This document shows, piece by piece, positions 8,774 to 17,073 of a stretch of 53,506 nt of DNA. How positions within the stretch are numbered: the stretch's first letter is position 1; each line of letters starts with the position of its first letter. The notes under the pieces are model-generated. The model worked only from the letters and a program-made list of their open reading frames with translations. It was not told the DNA's origin and searched no databases. The stretch is from a virus, in IMG/VR virus record IMGVR_UViG_3300044618_002464, positions 1 to 53,506 of that record. The stretch is one strand, 5' to 3'. A program made the translations under genes and the position numbers.

Positions 8774-10282
8774 TTACATATCATACCATTTTTTTACAGT
8801 ATTTTGTCTTTCTTCTGGTAATATTAATGCTTGTACTTCTGATAATGTATTTATCTGTGTACTAATCATATAAGCCAAAACATCAACTTGATCATCATGT
8901 TCTTTTGATTCACCATTCATTTTAACATGTTTGCCATCTTTTCTAAAACATTCTAATTCTTCAAAGAATTTGTTTACCCAATTACCAGAATCTGGTATCA
9001 TCACAAATTGATTCTTTATAAACATCAAACCATCATTTAATCTTAAATATTTATCTTTAACAGCTTTTAATGGTTGACATGGTATTCCCTTTCTTGGCAA
9101 CCTTTGTAATAAACCAGTTCCGCAACTTTTGTCTTCAATCCATATTCCGCGAGGTGGTGAAAATTGAATTTTATTGTCTAACTTACTTCTCCATTCATGC
9201 CATTTATCGATAATTAATTGTTCTAAATCTGGTTCTTCTAATTTTTCTCTTATCCAATCTATAATATACCATTTGTCATCAATATTAGATCGTCCCGCTA
9301 ATCCAATTACACTGTAATCATTTGATTCTTTAGTTTTTGATGCTCCATCAATAACAAAATATGTTTCTTTAAAAAATCCTGGTATTTGCATTTTTTCTGA
9401 CAGATTATATCTGGGAAAATACTCTCTATTAAGTATAATTCCAAAATCATCATAATCAATATTCCAGTTTCCGTATAACATTCTTGCTTTTAATACTGCA
9501 TTTTGTGCGTATAAATTTGCAAGATAATCTGGTGATTGTTGCACCAAAATCTGATTATCATAAACAGTTGAATTGATGAATGTAAAAGTTTTAATTGGAA
9601 TATTGTCAGGAATATCATATTGTCTTGCTTGTTCTCTAACTTCTTGTTCTGTATCACCCCAAACAAGCCTAGTTTCTAATGCTTCACCTATTCTGATAAA
9701 GTATCTAATTACACCACATCTTGATTCAATAGGTAATCCATCTTCATCTAAATACCAATCAATCATCATTCTAACCCATGAATTCTTTTTAGGATTGCAT
9801 GTTGCTCTTATGTATGGTTTAATTTTACCCATTGCTCTACCAGATGCACGATTTCTACTTACAAGAAACCAAAAAAAATCTTCATTAAACTGAGTTAACT
9901 CATCAAGACCAATAAAAGCCATCTGCCAACCTTGTTTATTTAACATTTTGGCTGGTTTATCCTGTGAAGAGAATAATATTCTTGCATTTGTTTTCTTGAA
10001 TTTCCAATCATACTTTGATGATCTGGGTGTCCCACCTACAATAGGAAATATTTCTTGAGATTGATCCCAAATTGCACCTGCACCAATTAAATCTTTAATT
10101 TCAGCACGAAAATAAGCACCAGTAAAATCAGGTACATGAATGTTTCTTGTTCCCTCTAATAACAATACAAAAGTTTTACCACCACCCATGGCACCGCCAT
10201 AAAATGCAATATCTGCATCTGTTGACATAAACATTTCTTGTTTGCCTGGCTGTGGTGATAATATCTTTCTTTGTGTGTTCAT
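8774..10282 (-). CDS. terL: Terminase large subunit (502 aa)
   Basis: This is the packaging motor ATPase plus headful or site nuclease. Walker A is GGAMGGGKT at 29-37 and Walker B is MAFIGLDE at 121-128, with the catalytic Glu at its end. The C-terminal RNase-H-like nuclease shows VIDGASKTKESNDYS (Asp about 312), WIEDKSCG (Asp about 384) and HDDQVD near 462-467. The length is normal. It acts on concatemeric DNA at the portal vertex. It is transcribed after the small-subunit candidate and a 229-aa gene. The recognition mode (cos or pac) cannot be read from it. Confidence 0.95.
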   Translation of the reverse strand: MNTQRKILSPQPGKQEMFMSTDADIAFYGGAMGGGKTFVLLLEGTRNIHVPDFTGAYFRAEIKDLIGAGAIWDQSQEIFPIVGGTPRSSKYDWKFKKTNARILFSSQDKPAKMLNKQGWQMAFIGLDELTQFNEDFFWFLVSRNRASGRAMGKIKPYIRATCNPKKNSWVRMMIDWYLDEDGLPIESRCGVIRYFIRIGEALETRLVWGDTEQEVREQARQYDIPDNIPIKTFTFINSTVYDNQILVQQSPDYLANLYAQNAVLKARMLYGNWNIDYDDFGIILNREYFPRYNLSEKMQIPGFFKETYFVIDGASKTKESNDYSVIGLAGRSNIDDKWYIIDWIREKLEEPDLEQLIIDKWHEWRSKLDNKIQFSPPRGIWIEDKSCGTGLLQRLPRKGIPCQPLKAVKDKYLRLNDGLMFIKNQFVMIPDSGNWVNKFFEELECFRKDGKHVKMNGESKEHDDQVDVLAYMISTQINTLSEVQALILPEERQNTVKKWYDM

Positions 10283-10291
10283 AAATTCAAA

Positions 10292-10981
10292 TTATTTTAC
10301 CAATTCAACAACTAACACAGTTTCTAAAGTTTGTGATTCATCGGTATATAATTCACCATTTCTGAGTCTACCTTTTGCATTTATAATTGACTTAGTTTCA
10401 TAATGACTAATCATTGTTTTTGCTTTATCAAGGTAATTTACATAACATGATAAAGGGATTGACATTTTACGATCTTTGTTTAACTGAAACCACCATTTTG
10501 GAACTGTAACAATTTCTTTGTTTTTAACCATTTCTTTAGTAACTGATCTGCTTGGTAATGGATTAACACCATTTAACATTTTATCATTGTATGCGTCAAT
10601 ATTTACTGATCTCAATTTATTGAATTTTTGTTGATGTTCTTTCAACTGCTTTAAACTATATAAAGGGTAGTTAGTGCATACATTAAATATAACTTTAACT
10701 GATCCATCTTCTAAATTATCAATCTTTTGATTGATTTCATTAAATACATCTTCAAAACATGAATCTAAATTATTTTCAGGTTGTACATTATCTTGTAACT
10801 TATTTTGTTGTAACAATATTTCTTGTTCTTTGATTTTTAGCTCTTGTTCTTTCAACTTCAATTCTAATTCTTTATTTTTTAATTCTTGCAACAAAATACT
10901 ATTATCATCAATCATTTTATTTGCTTCTGGTGTTTCCATGTTAATTACTTCTTTTGTGTTGTTTTTATTTTTTCTACCCAT
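10292..10981 (-). CDS. Unknown protein with N-terminal coiled coil, between terminase genes (229 aa)
   Basis: I do not recognise it. Residues about 30-60 form a regular heptad-rich helix (KELELKLKEQELKIKEQEIL). The C-terminal half is a mixed globular domain with 'VTVPKWWFQLNKDRKMSIP' near 160. It overlaps the upstream HTH gene by 8 nt and lies between the two terminase-type genes, so a packaging or DNA-binding accessory role is possible. Nothing in the sequence shows this directly. Confidence 0.5.
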   Translation of the reverse strand: MGRKNKNNTKEVINMETPEANKMIDDNSILLQELKNKELELKLKEQELKIKEQEILLQQNKLQDNVQPENNLDSCFEDVFNEINQKIDNLEDGSVKVIFNVCTNYPLYSLKQLKEHQQKFNKLRSVNIDAYNDKMLNGVNPLPSRSVTKEMVKNKEIVTVPKWWFQLNKDRKMSIPLSCYVNYLDKAKTMISHYETKSIINAKGRLRNGELYTDESQTLETVLVVELVK

Positions 10982-11675
10982 TTTTTACCTCTTCTATAAA
11001 ATTTACTTCAATTATTTCACGGCCATTAGATGGTATTCTTACTTTTGGTTTGTCATAAACTTCTAAATTAGACTGTGATTCATTATCTTTATTATCTTTA
11101 CCAGGGAAATTTATATTAGTTTGATTTGCATTAATTGGTCTGTTATGTCCTAAAGAATTAGATATTGAATCAATACTTAATCCGATTTTTTCTTGAATTT
11201 TAGCTATTTTTAATGTTTTATCTAATACACTGTCATCTAAATAACCTTTCTTTTGTGCAATCTTTAACAATTCACTTTGTGCATGATGCAACAAATTAAT
11301 TATTTTACTAGATAAACTAATACCACCAGTTTGAACTTGTCTAATATATAAATTTGCTTTGCTTTCTTCTTCTATCTTTTTTAACTGCCTTTGATCATTT
11401 TCTGACAACTCTTGAATGGTTAACTCAGCTGTAGTCAATATTTGATTAATGGATTCAACAGCTTGTTTCTGAACATTAGATATCTTTTCAGCATTTTCAG
11501 TTGATTCCCATAATGAGTTATATTTTTTTCTATTCAAGCAAATTGATGATAAAGGAATACCAGTTTCTTTTGATATTTCTTTATCATTCTTACCTAGTGC
11601 ATACATTTTTCTGGCTTCTCGCCACTGCATTTCAGTATATTTGCTATTTCTTTTATTCAGTTTCTTTGCTGTCAT
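10974..11675 (-). CDS. Putative terminase small subunit, HTH protein (233 aa)
   Basis: Residues 14-45 (YTEMQWREARKMYALGKNDK, then EISKETGIPLSSICLNRKKY) form a clear helix-turn-helix of the kind found at the N-terminus of terminase small subunits. The middle (60-150) is a long helical region that could oligomerise. The tail is Asn/Lys-rich. Its location two genes before the large subunit supports the call. It would bind the packaging start site and present DNA to the motor. Confidence 0.65.
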   Translation of the reverse strand: MTAKKLNKRNSKYTEMQWREARKMYALGKNDKEISKETGIPLSSICLNRKKYNSLWESTENAEKISNVQKQAVESINQILTTAELTIQELSENDQRQLKKIEEESKANLYIRQVQTGGISLSSKIINLLHHAQSELLKIAQKKGYLDDSVLDKTLKIAKIQEKIGLSIDSISNSLGHNRPINANQTNINFPGKDNKDNESQSNLEVYDKPKVRIPSNGREIIEVNFIEEVKNG

Positions 11676-12075
11676 TTTTATTTAATTTGTTCATTATTGC
11701 ATCAAGTTTTATATTATCTTCTCTTTTTTGAAGATTAATTTTATATTCTGTTTCTGCATGATTTGCTTGTATTTCATAACGAATTGAATCAAGTATGTTT
11801 GGTACACTAAAAATCAGTAATTCTTTTTCTTTTTTGTTTGTTGTTTGAGCAATCAAATCAAAAAAAGCTAATGCAACATCAAATATGTTATTAGGTAAAC
11901 TATCAAGTCTTTTATCATAATTTATTGATTTATTTTCGTTTTCTGATTCTTTCAAATATTGAGCAAACCCCGGATATGTTTTACACATGTTTAATATAGT
12001 TTGATTGTCAACTCGTTCACATTCATTGTGTTCTTCAAATTGAATATTGATTTTATGATCTTCTGCTTTTGACAT
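11653..12075 (-). CDS. Unknown helical protein at the start of the packaging operon (140 aa)
   Basis: I do not recognise it. It is acidic at the N-terminus, helical in the middle (IFDVALAFFDLIAQTTNKKEK) and ends in charged residues. It overlaps the HTH gene by 23 nt, implying coupled translation. It may be a packaging accessory or simply a small virion-operon protein. Confidence 0.45.
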   Translation of the reverse strand: MSKAEDHKINIQFEEHNECERVDNQTILNMCKTYPGFAQYLKESENENKSINYDKRLDSLPNNIFDVALAFFDLIAQTTNKKEKELLIFSVPNILDSIRYEIQANHAETEYKINLQKREDNIKLDAIMNKLNKNDSKETE

Positions 12076-12094
12076 TTCTGTTTCCTTTTAAAAG

Positions 12095-13135
12095 TTAAAT
12101 TTTTGATAACCATTGTAAATAAATTTGATGAGATATTTGGGCCATCATAACTGGTGGTACACTCATACCTAATAAATAATATGGCTGTACATTTCCAAAG
12201 TTATAATTTTGTGGGAATGAACTAGCTGTTATTAATTCCTGTGATAATAGCTTTCTAGGTGTTTTATAATGATAAAGTTTGATATCATTGGCTACAATTG
12301 TTGGTAATACTTTGTTTGGTGATACTTTACAATAATTGAAAAAACTGCCTGTTGCATGTGCATCTGAAAAATCTTTACCTGCCATTGTTTTAACCCACAG
12401 TTTCAGTAAAGTATCTGTGATATTTTTGTTGTTATTTTGTATTTCAATATCTTTATAATAAATTGGTTGACAATTAAAATTTAATTCAAGTTTAGGAAAG
12501 TTTAATTTTTTCTGTGAACAGATTATAAACACTCTTTCTCGGCGTTGTGGTAATCCCATTGTTGCACCATTTAACAAAAATACCTGTACATTGTAATCAA
12601 TTTCGTTTAACTTTTTAATTATTTCTGTCAGATATACTTGTGCATTACCAATTAATAAACCTTTTACATTTTCTGCAATAGCAACTTTTGGTTGCAAGAT
12701 TCTAACTGTTTCAATCCATTCAAAAAATAGGTCATCTAATTGTTGCTTTTTTTGACCTTCTTTAAATTGCTTTTCAATTCCCCATGCTTTTTCACGACTT
12801 CCGGCCATTGAGAATGTAGAACACGGCGGTGATCCATCTAATAAATCCAATTCAAATAATTCTGGGTATTGTTGTTTGTTTACTTGTTTGTTAAAGTCTC
12901 TGATATCTTGTACAAATAAATGCTTGGGATTGTGATTTTTTTTATAAATTTCTGCAATCTTTTTATCTAATTCAACACCACCAAGATGATCATATCCAGC
13001 TAATTTATATCCCATTGTACTGCCACCACCACAAACGAATGTCCCAAATACTTTTAAATTGTTTTTAGGTACAGCATTATATTGATCTGACAGTTGCCAC
13101 TTGTAAGCAAATAATGACGATTGATATTTTTTCAT
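12095..13135 (-). CDS. DNA (cytosine-5) methyltransferase (346 aa)
   Basis: The protein methylates cytosine at C5 using S-adenosylmethionine. Motif I is FVCGGGSTMGYKLAGY (33-48), motif IV is GSPPCSTFS (101-109) with catalytic Cys105, motif VI is ENV (155-157) and motif VIII is QRRER (197-201). The target-recognition region follows and motif X-like residues (YYLLGMSVPP) lie near the end. Motif IV has PCS where most have PCQ. No restriction enzyme gene is near, so it is an orphan enzyme likely to protect phage DNA from host restriction. It precedes the packaging genes, an arrangement common with ParB-like genes in phages. Confidence 0.92.
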   Translation of the reverse strand: MKKYQSSLFAYKWQLSDQYNAVPKNNLKVFGTFVCGGGSTMGYKLAGYDHLGGVELDKKIAEIYKKNHNPKHLFVQDIRDFNKQVNKQQYPELFELDLLDGSPPCSTFSMAGSREKAWGIEKQFKEGQKKQQLDDLFFEWIETVRILQPKVAIAENVKGLLIGNAQVYLTEIIKKLNEIDYNVQVFLLNGATMGLPQRRERVFIICSQKKLNFPKLELNFNCQPIYYKDIEIQNNNKNITDTLLKLWVKTMAGKDFSDAHATGSFFNYCKVSPNKVLPTIVANDIKLYHYKTPRKLLSQELITASSFPQNYNFGNVQPYYLLGMSVPPVMMAQISHQIYLQWLSKI

Positions 13136-13223
13136 AATTTTATGTTTTTTGTAAAAAATTGAACTCTTATATTTACTGGCTTTGGTTAGGTTTGCTCACC
13201 GTGCCGAGACAAATTATTTTGTG
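13136..13223. other. 88-bp gap with a GC-rich island
   Basis: The gap between the ParB-like gene and the methyltransferase gene holds an island much richer in G+C than its surroundings (about 13180-13212, including GCTCACCGTGCCGAGAC, with imperfect dyad CTC...GAG). No ORF covers it. It may be a binding site for the ParB-like protein or a packaging site, but neither can be shown here. Confidence 0.4.
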
Positions 13224-13841
13224 TTATAAATCAAGCAACTTTAATAGACCTATTTCCATTGTTGAGCCATGTTTTTTTAATTCTTTGGTAACATTTTGGT
13301 ATTGATCATAAGAAAAGTTTAAAGTTAATTTCATATCTTCTTTTAAATCATCTGAATTAATTTCGGTGTTAGTATTCTTTGGTTCATCTTCTGCTTGGTT
13401 GTGTTCTGAAAAGTAATCCGGTACATTCATACCCCATTCTATACATTGTTCAATGTTATATTCATTTGCAATTACATCAAAATTAGTTATCCCATACTCA
13501 AGATTGTCTTTTATAATGAACTCTATTATCTGTTCATTGGTCCATTCATCTGCAACAAAGCAAATTGTATTTTTAAACTTTAAATGATTTAGGGCTCTTA
13601 ATCGCTGATTGCCACCAATTACTACATATTTATCTTTAACAGGAATAACGACTAACATTCGTGCTTCTAACATGTGTGGTGCATCTTTTATTGACTGAAC
13701 ACATTTATCAAATCCATCATCAGTTAAATCTCGTGGATTCTGGGGAACATTTGGAATCTGTCCGGTGTTGTTTTCTAATTTAGATAAATTAATTAATTTA
13801 AACCGATGATTTAATTTATCAATTTGATCAATGTTTGACAT
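13224..13841 (-). CDS. ParB/sulfiredoxin-fold nuclease-like protein (205 aa)
   Basis: Residues 35-90 match the ParB N-terminal domain: PRDLTDDGFDKCVQSI, a strand, then KYVVIGGNQRLRALNHL with the GGNQR core (76-80) that binds nucleotide in ParB and acts as the nuclease core in related proteins. The central HTH of plasmid ParB is not obvious, and there is no ParA gene, so this is not a partition system. Phage genes of this type are often found beside methyltransferase and terminase genes. It is the first gene of the leftward operon, behind the divergent control region. Confidence 0.75.
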   Translation of the reverse strand: MSNIDQIDKLNHRFKLINLSKLENNTGQIPNVPQNPRDLTDDGFDKCVQSIKDAPHMLEARMLVVIPVKDKYVVIGGNQRLRALNHLKFKNTICFVADEWTNEQIIEFIIKDNLEYGITNFDVIANEYNIEQCIEWGMNVPDYFSEHNQAEDEPKNTNTEINSDDLKEDMKLTLNFSYDQYQNVTKELKKHGSTMEIGLLKLLDL

Positions 13842-14040
13842 GCTTTGAAGCCTTTTTTAATAAAAGTTAAATTAAAGTGAAATTGATTTATACTAGAATT
13901 ATAGCTTAATTTAATTTAAATTTAAAAGTTAATTTAATTTAACTTGCATCAAAGTCAAGTAATTATTGATTTAGTTTTACTTTAAATTAGAATAAAAACA
14001 CAAAAAAAGTAAAAAAGTTAGGTTCATTAGTAAAATAAAT
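13842..14040. promoter_or_regulatory. Divergent control region between late and early operons
   Basis: This very AT-rich stretch separates leftward and rightward transcription. The 14-mer TTAATTTAATTTAA occurs at 13906-13919 and 13929-13942, a 23-bp period on nearly the same DNA face, with a related partial copy (inverted) near 13866. A minus-strand TATAAT lies at 13903-13898 right beside the first copy and could be the -10 of the late operon. No good -35 is visible, so it may need an activator. The repeats look like operators. Confidence 0.5.
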
Positions 14041-14070
14041 TTGACTGATTGATTTAAAAAGCGATACAAT
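14041..14070 (+). promoter_or_regulatory. Early promoter P1 (TTGACT-18-TACAAT)
   Basis: TTGACT at 14041 and TACAAT at 14065 are separated by 18 bp. TAGTAAAATAAAT lies directly upstream. It is the first of five near-identical promoters (with 16608, 18465, 19887 and 22221) and reads into the first early genes. Confidence 0.8.
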
Positions 14071-14119
14071 ATCTTATGTGTGAGTGTGTTTATAAATAAA
14101 AATCTTGAAAGGAATAAAA

Positions 14120-14332
14120 ATGATACTAACAACTAATCAACAATTTCTAGTTAACAATGCAAAAAAAGCAAACAAAGGTAGTTGGAAAAATGGGGTTGCA
14201 ATCATCAGCAAAATCAATTTGTTTAAAGTTTATTACAATGCTTTGTTAGAATCAGGTTTAAACAAAGCACAATTAGAAGAATTGATTTTTAACAGAAAGT
14301 TAGAAAACATTGCATTAGTAAGAACAAAATAA
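14120..14332 (+). CDS. Small unknown early protein (70 aa)
   Basis: This is the first early gene after P1. I start it at ATG 14120, because the upstream TTG at 14105 is part of the ribosome-binding leader CTTGAAAGGA shared by many genes here. The protein is basic, with Lys/Asn-rich N-terminal residues and a helical C-terminus (LNKAQLEELIFNRKLENIAL). First-position early genes are often host take-over factors. Function unknown. Confidence 0.65.
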   Translation: MILTTNQQFLVNNAKKANKGSWKNGVAIISKINLFKVYYNALLESGLNKAQLEELIFNRKLENIALVRTK

Positions 14333-14370
14333 TAATTATAATTATAATAACTTTGAAAGGAAACCATAAA

Positions 14371-14787
14371 ATGAATTCAACTGTAAAAAACTTTAACATT
14401 GATTTAAACAAATTCTTGTGTTCAATTGAAGCATTGCTATTAATGAAACAATTACAAGAAAGAATGCAAATATTAAATAAAGATCACAGAAACAACTGCA
14501 CTTACTTTGAAATAAATTTAAATGATTATGCTGTTAGAATCAAGAAAGATTGTGATTGTAAAAATGATGAGCATGAATCTTGTACACATGGCAATAAAGA
14601 AACACAGGCAGATTCTGAAAGAAAGGGTTATTTTAATGGTTGGTTGTCTATTCCATCAGGTTTTACCTATGAATTAGAATGTATGTTATTCAACAAAGAA
14701 AAAGCAAGAGAATTTTTAAAAGATGAATCTGCTATATCTGACAGTGGCGACTATTGGTATATGTTTACTGTAACATTTATTGATTAA
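14371..14787 (+). CDS. Unknown early protein with a Cys/His cluster (138 aa)
   Basis: ATG at 14371 follows the standard leader TTGAAAGGAAACC. The TTG at 14353 belongs to the leader. Residues around 60-78 hold a DCDCKNDEHESCTHG cluster (three Cys, two His) that could bind a metal. The rest is an acidic alpha/beta protein. No family recognised. Confidence 0.65.
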   Translation: MNSTVKNFNIDLNKFLCSIEALLLMKQLQERMQILNKDHRNNCTYFEINLNDYAVRIKKDCDCKNDEHESCTHGNKETQADSERKGYFNGWLSIPSGFTYELECMLFNKEKAREFLKDESAISDSGDYWYMFTVTFID

Positions 14788-14816
14788 AATTTAAAACTTT
14801 GAAAGGAAACAAAAAA

Positions 14817-14978
14817 ATGACTTTTATAACTTTAGCATTGATATTGATTTTTGTTTTAGAAGTGATTACATTACTTATTATATTAATTATGTATAATGTA
14901 GTAGTTGGTACATTAGTAAATATTCAAGAAAATCAACAATCAACTTTGAAAGGAAATAAAAAAAATGAATCAAGATGA
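14817..14978 (+). CDS. Small single-pass membrane protein (53 aa)
   Basis: This short gene has a perfect leader (TTTGAAAGGAAACAAAAAA before ATG 14817). Its first 35 residues are almost wholly hydrophobic (TLALILIFVLEVITLLIILI), and the tail is polar. It overlaps the next ATG by 14 nt, and the next gene's ribosome binding site lies inside it. Likely an inner-membrane peptide acting on the host. Function unknown. Confidence 0.6.
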   Translation: MTFITLALILIFVLEVITLLIILIMYNVVVGTLVNIQENQQSTLKGNKKNESR

Positions 14979-15354
14979 TTTAATACAATTTGCTATTAAA
15001 AATGCAATTGATGCAAGTGATATTAGCATTTTAAGAAATCAATTAAAAGAACTAAATTTATTTGGCCATAGTTGGGGTATTTTAGTTGGTGCTGTGCTTT
15101 TAAAAATATCTAAAAATAATCATGTTATTATTACTACATTAAATAAAAAGAAATGTGAAATTAAAGGTGGAATTTATCATTTAAGTTCAACAGAAAAGAA
15201 ATGTTTAGAATATGCTTATAATAAATTTAAAGATGGAATAAAAGGATTATGGGGCACTCCTAGAATTACAGTTGAATTTATTAGCAATACTGAATTTCAA
15301 TTAAAAAGATCAAATGAAAAAGAGTTAAATGTTTATTTTTATAAATTTTTATAA
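14965..15354 (+). CDS. Unknown early protein (129 aa)
   Basis: It starts at ATG 14965 behind CTTTGAAAGGAAATA. An N-terminal helix (DLIQFAIKNAIDASDISILR) leads into a basic beta-rich domain. I recognise no motif. It is cotranscribed with the membrane peptide upstream. Confidence 0.6.
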   Translation: MNQDDLIQFAIKNAIDASDISILRNQLKELNLFGHSWGILVGAVLLKISKNNHVIITTLNKKKCEIKGGIYHLSSTEKKCLEYAYNKFKDGIKGLWGTPRITVEFISNTEFQLKRSNEKELNVYFYKFL

Positions 15355-15400
15355 AAGTAAAAAACAAAAAAGCATAAATAAACTTAAAAGGTAACAAATA

Positions 15401-16063
15401 ATGAATATTATTAATGAAAATATAAAAGAAAGTGAATTATTAAATAAAAAAAATAAAATAGATGGATTAAAACTATTATCTTTAATTTCTAATGATGTTA
15501 TAAAAGCCACTTTTTTCGATCCACAATATAGGGGATTATTGGATAAAATTAATTATGGCAATCATAAAAGAGAAGTTAGGAGAAAAAATTTACCACAAAT
15601 GTCCGAACAAATAATAATAAACTTTATAAAAGAAATTGATAGAGTTTTAATGCCATCTGGACATTTGTTTTTATGGATTGATAAATTTCAACTAACAGAA
15701 GGGTATCAACATTGGTTAAACAATACAAATCTAAACATTGTAGATTTAATTGTATGGGAAAAACATAAAATAGGTATGGGTTATCGCAGTAGAAATAAAT
15801 GTGAATTTTTACTTATTTTACAAAAAACACCTAAAAGAGTAAAAGGAATATGGACTATTCACAATATACCTAATGTTTGGAAAGAAAAGGTAGAAACAAA
15901 AGAACACCCACATTCAAAGCCTATTGAATTACAAACAAGATTAATAGAAGCCATTTCTAATGAAAATGATTTTATATTAGATCCAGCCATGGGTAGTGGC
16001 AGTGTATTAACAGCTTGTATACAAATTAAAAGAAATTTTATTGGAGGAGATATTAATGATTAA
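15401..16063 (+). CDS. Beta-class DNA methyltransferase, probably adenine-N6 or cytosine-N4 (220 aa)
   Basis: Motif IV is FFDPQYRG at about 38-45 (DPQY, a variant of DPPY/SPPW). Motif I is FILDPAMGSGSV near 192-203 and motif X-like HPHSKPIELQTRLI lies before it. Motif IV before motif I defines the beta class. The enzyme transfers methyl from S-adenosylmethionine to an exocyclic amino group in DNA. It is short, with little room for a target-recognition domain between motifs. The gene has a weaker leader (TTAAAAGGTAACA). With the C5 enzyme at 12095 it gives the phage two different DNA modifications, likely against host restriction. Confidence 0.88.
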   Translation: MNIINENIKESELLNKKNKIDGLKLLSLISNDVIKATFFDPQYRGLLDKINYGNHKREVRRKNLPQMSEQIIINFIKEIDRVLMPSGHLFLWIDKFQLTEGYQHWLNNTNLNIVDLIVWEKHKIGMGYRSRNKCEFLLILQKTPKRVKGIWTIHNIPNVWKEKVETKEHPHSKPIELQTRLIEAISNENDFILDPAMGSGSVLTACIQIKRNFIGGDIND

Positions 16064-16292
16064 AGTGATTATTATGAAATGTATTTTTTGGAGTTGTGTG
16101 TTTTCTTGTGCATTGTCTTTGATTTTATTAAAGTTACTGCTGTTAAATGATTTGTATTATATCTTTACAGGTAAATACATAATCAAAATGTTTAATGAAG
16201 CTGGTGCATATTTTGTTGTGATCATTCATTTTATAATCATGTTCATAATTTTAAGTGTTATTCAGATAGAATATGAAATTATTGATAAATAA
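16056..16292 (+). CDS. Two-pass membrane protein (78 aa)
   Basis: ATG 16056 follows GGAGG closely and overlaps the methyltransferase stop by 8 nt, so translation is coupled. Two hydrophobic stretches (residues about 4-28 and 52-72) flank a short polar loop containing LYYIFTGKYIIKMFNEAG. It might be a holin-like or superinfection-exclusion protein. Nothing specific supports either. Confidence 0.55.
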   Translation: MIKVIIMKCIFWSCVFSCALSLILLKLLLLNDLYYIFTGKYIIKMFNEAGAYFVVIIHFIIMFIILSVIQIEYEIIDK

Positions 16293-16320
16293 TATTTTAA
16301 TTAGAAAGGAAACAGAAAAA

Positions 16321-16605
16321 ATGAAACATTTATTATATACAAGAAAAAATGCTGTAATTGAAATAAGATTATTATTTGATGATTTAAAGTTTTTATATAA
16401 CATGTATAATCATCATAATGAAGCAAAAATATTACAATTATATGAAGAATTAAACAAATTGAAGTCATGTTTAGAAGAATTGAATATCAATGAATTACTT
16501 TGTCAAATTTTCATTAAATCACAGAATAAAACTGAGTTTAAAGATAAGATTATACAGCATTTACCTATTTTATTTATTAACTGGAATGTGCTAATGGTAA
16601 AATAA
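16321..16605 (+). CDS. Unknown helical early protein (94 aa)
   Basis: The ATG at 16321 follows AGAAAGGAAACAGAAAAA. The protein looks fully helical with coiled-coil character (LYEELNKLKSCLEELNINEL). Its stop codon lies just inside the upstream element of promoter P2. Function unknown. Confidence 0.6.
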   Translation: MKHLLYTRKNAVIEIRLLFDDLKFLYNMYNHHNEAKILQLYEELNKLKSCLEELNINELLCQIFIKSQNKTEFKDKIIQHLPILFINWNVLMVK

Positions 16606-16607
16606 AT

Positions 16608-16636
16608 TTGACTAATTAAATGAATGGTGTTATTAT
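16608..16636 (+). promoter_or_regulatory. Early promoter P2 (TTGACT-17-TATTAT)
   Basis: TTGACT at 16608 and TATTAT at 16631 are 17 bp apart. The upstream block GGTAAAATAAAT and the downstream AATTAAA match P3 and P4 exactly. It directly follows the stop of the 94-aa gene and serves the gene at 16680. Confidence 0.8.
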
Positions 16637-16679
16637 TTTTCAGTGATTGAGTTTAATAACCTTGAAAGGAAACAAAAAA

Positions 16680-17003
16680 ATGAAAAAAGAAAAAATGCTT
16701 TTAAAAGATTTCAGAACACAAGTAAAAGAATTGGCAATAAAATTCGGATACAAGAAAGAAGATATATCTGTTAAAGTTGAGCACCATAATTCAGTAAATG
16801 TACAAATCAGAAATTTAAAAGAATTATATGATGATCACTTTTCTAATTTTAGAAATGCAGTTAGAGAATTGGGTGGTGTTGGTAATGCTGGCGATGCAAT
16901 GATTGATTATTTTGATAATTACACTTGTGTTTGTAAAGATATATCTATGTACTGTTACAAATTCATTAGTGTTAGCTGTCATAGCAACAAAGATTTTTAT
17001 TAA
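16680..17003 (+). CDS. Unknown early protein in its own unit (107 aa)
   Basis: ATG 16680 follows CCTTGAAAGGAAAC. The gene stands alone between P2 and a terminator, so it is probably expressed strongly and early. The sequence is basic at the N-terminus with a mixed fold and several Cys near the end (YTCVCKDISMYCYKF). No family recognised. Confidence 0.6.
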   Translation: MKKEKMLLKDFRTQVKELAIKFGYKKEDISVKVEHHNSVNVQIRNLKELYDDHFSNFRNAVRELGGVGNAGDAMIDYFDNYTCVCKDISMYCYKFISVSCHSNKDFY

Positions 17004-17018
17004 TATTTACAAGAAAAA

Positions 17019-17046
17019 AGCCCTCATCACAGGGCTCTTTAGTTTT
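17019..17046 (+). terminator. Rho-independent terminator
   Basis: AGCCCT, a CATCAC loop and AGGGCT form a 6-bp stem (17019-17036) followed by CTTTAGTTTT. It lies 16 nt after the stop of the 107-aa gene. Confidence 0.75.
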
Positions 17047-17073
17047 ATGTCATTTTTATAGGAAATTAATTAT

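Noticed and set aside
13136-13223. tRNA gene in the GC-rich island
   Set aside because: No cloverleaf, T-loop or acceptor stem can be formed. I found no tRNA genes in the window.
13224-13841. Plasmid-type partition system (ParB)
   Set aside because: There is no ParA ATPase gene, no parS-like repeats and no clear HTH in the protein. The position fits the phage ParB-like nuclease family.
14105-14122. TTG start codons in front of several early genes (14105, 14353, 22860 and similar)
   Set aside because: These TTGs are part of the repeated ribosome-binding leader TTGAAAGGA. The following ATGs are properly spaced from it.
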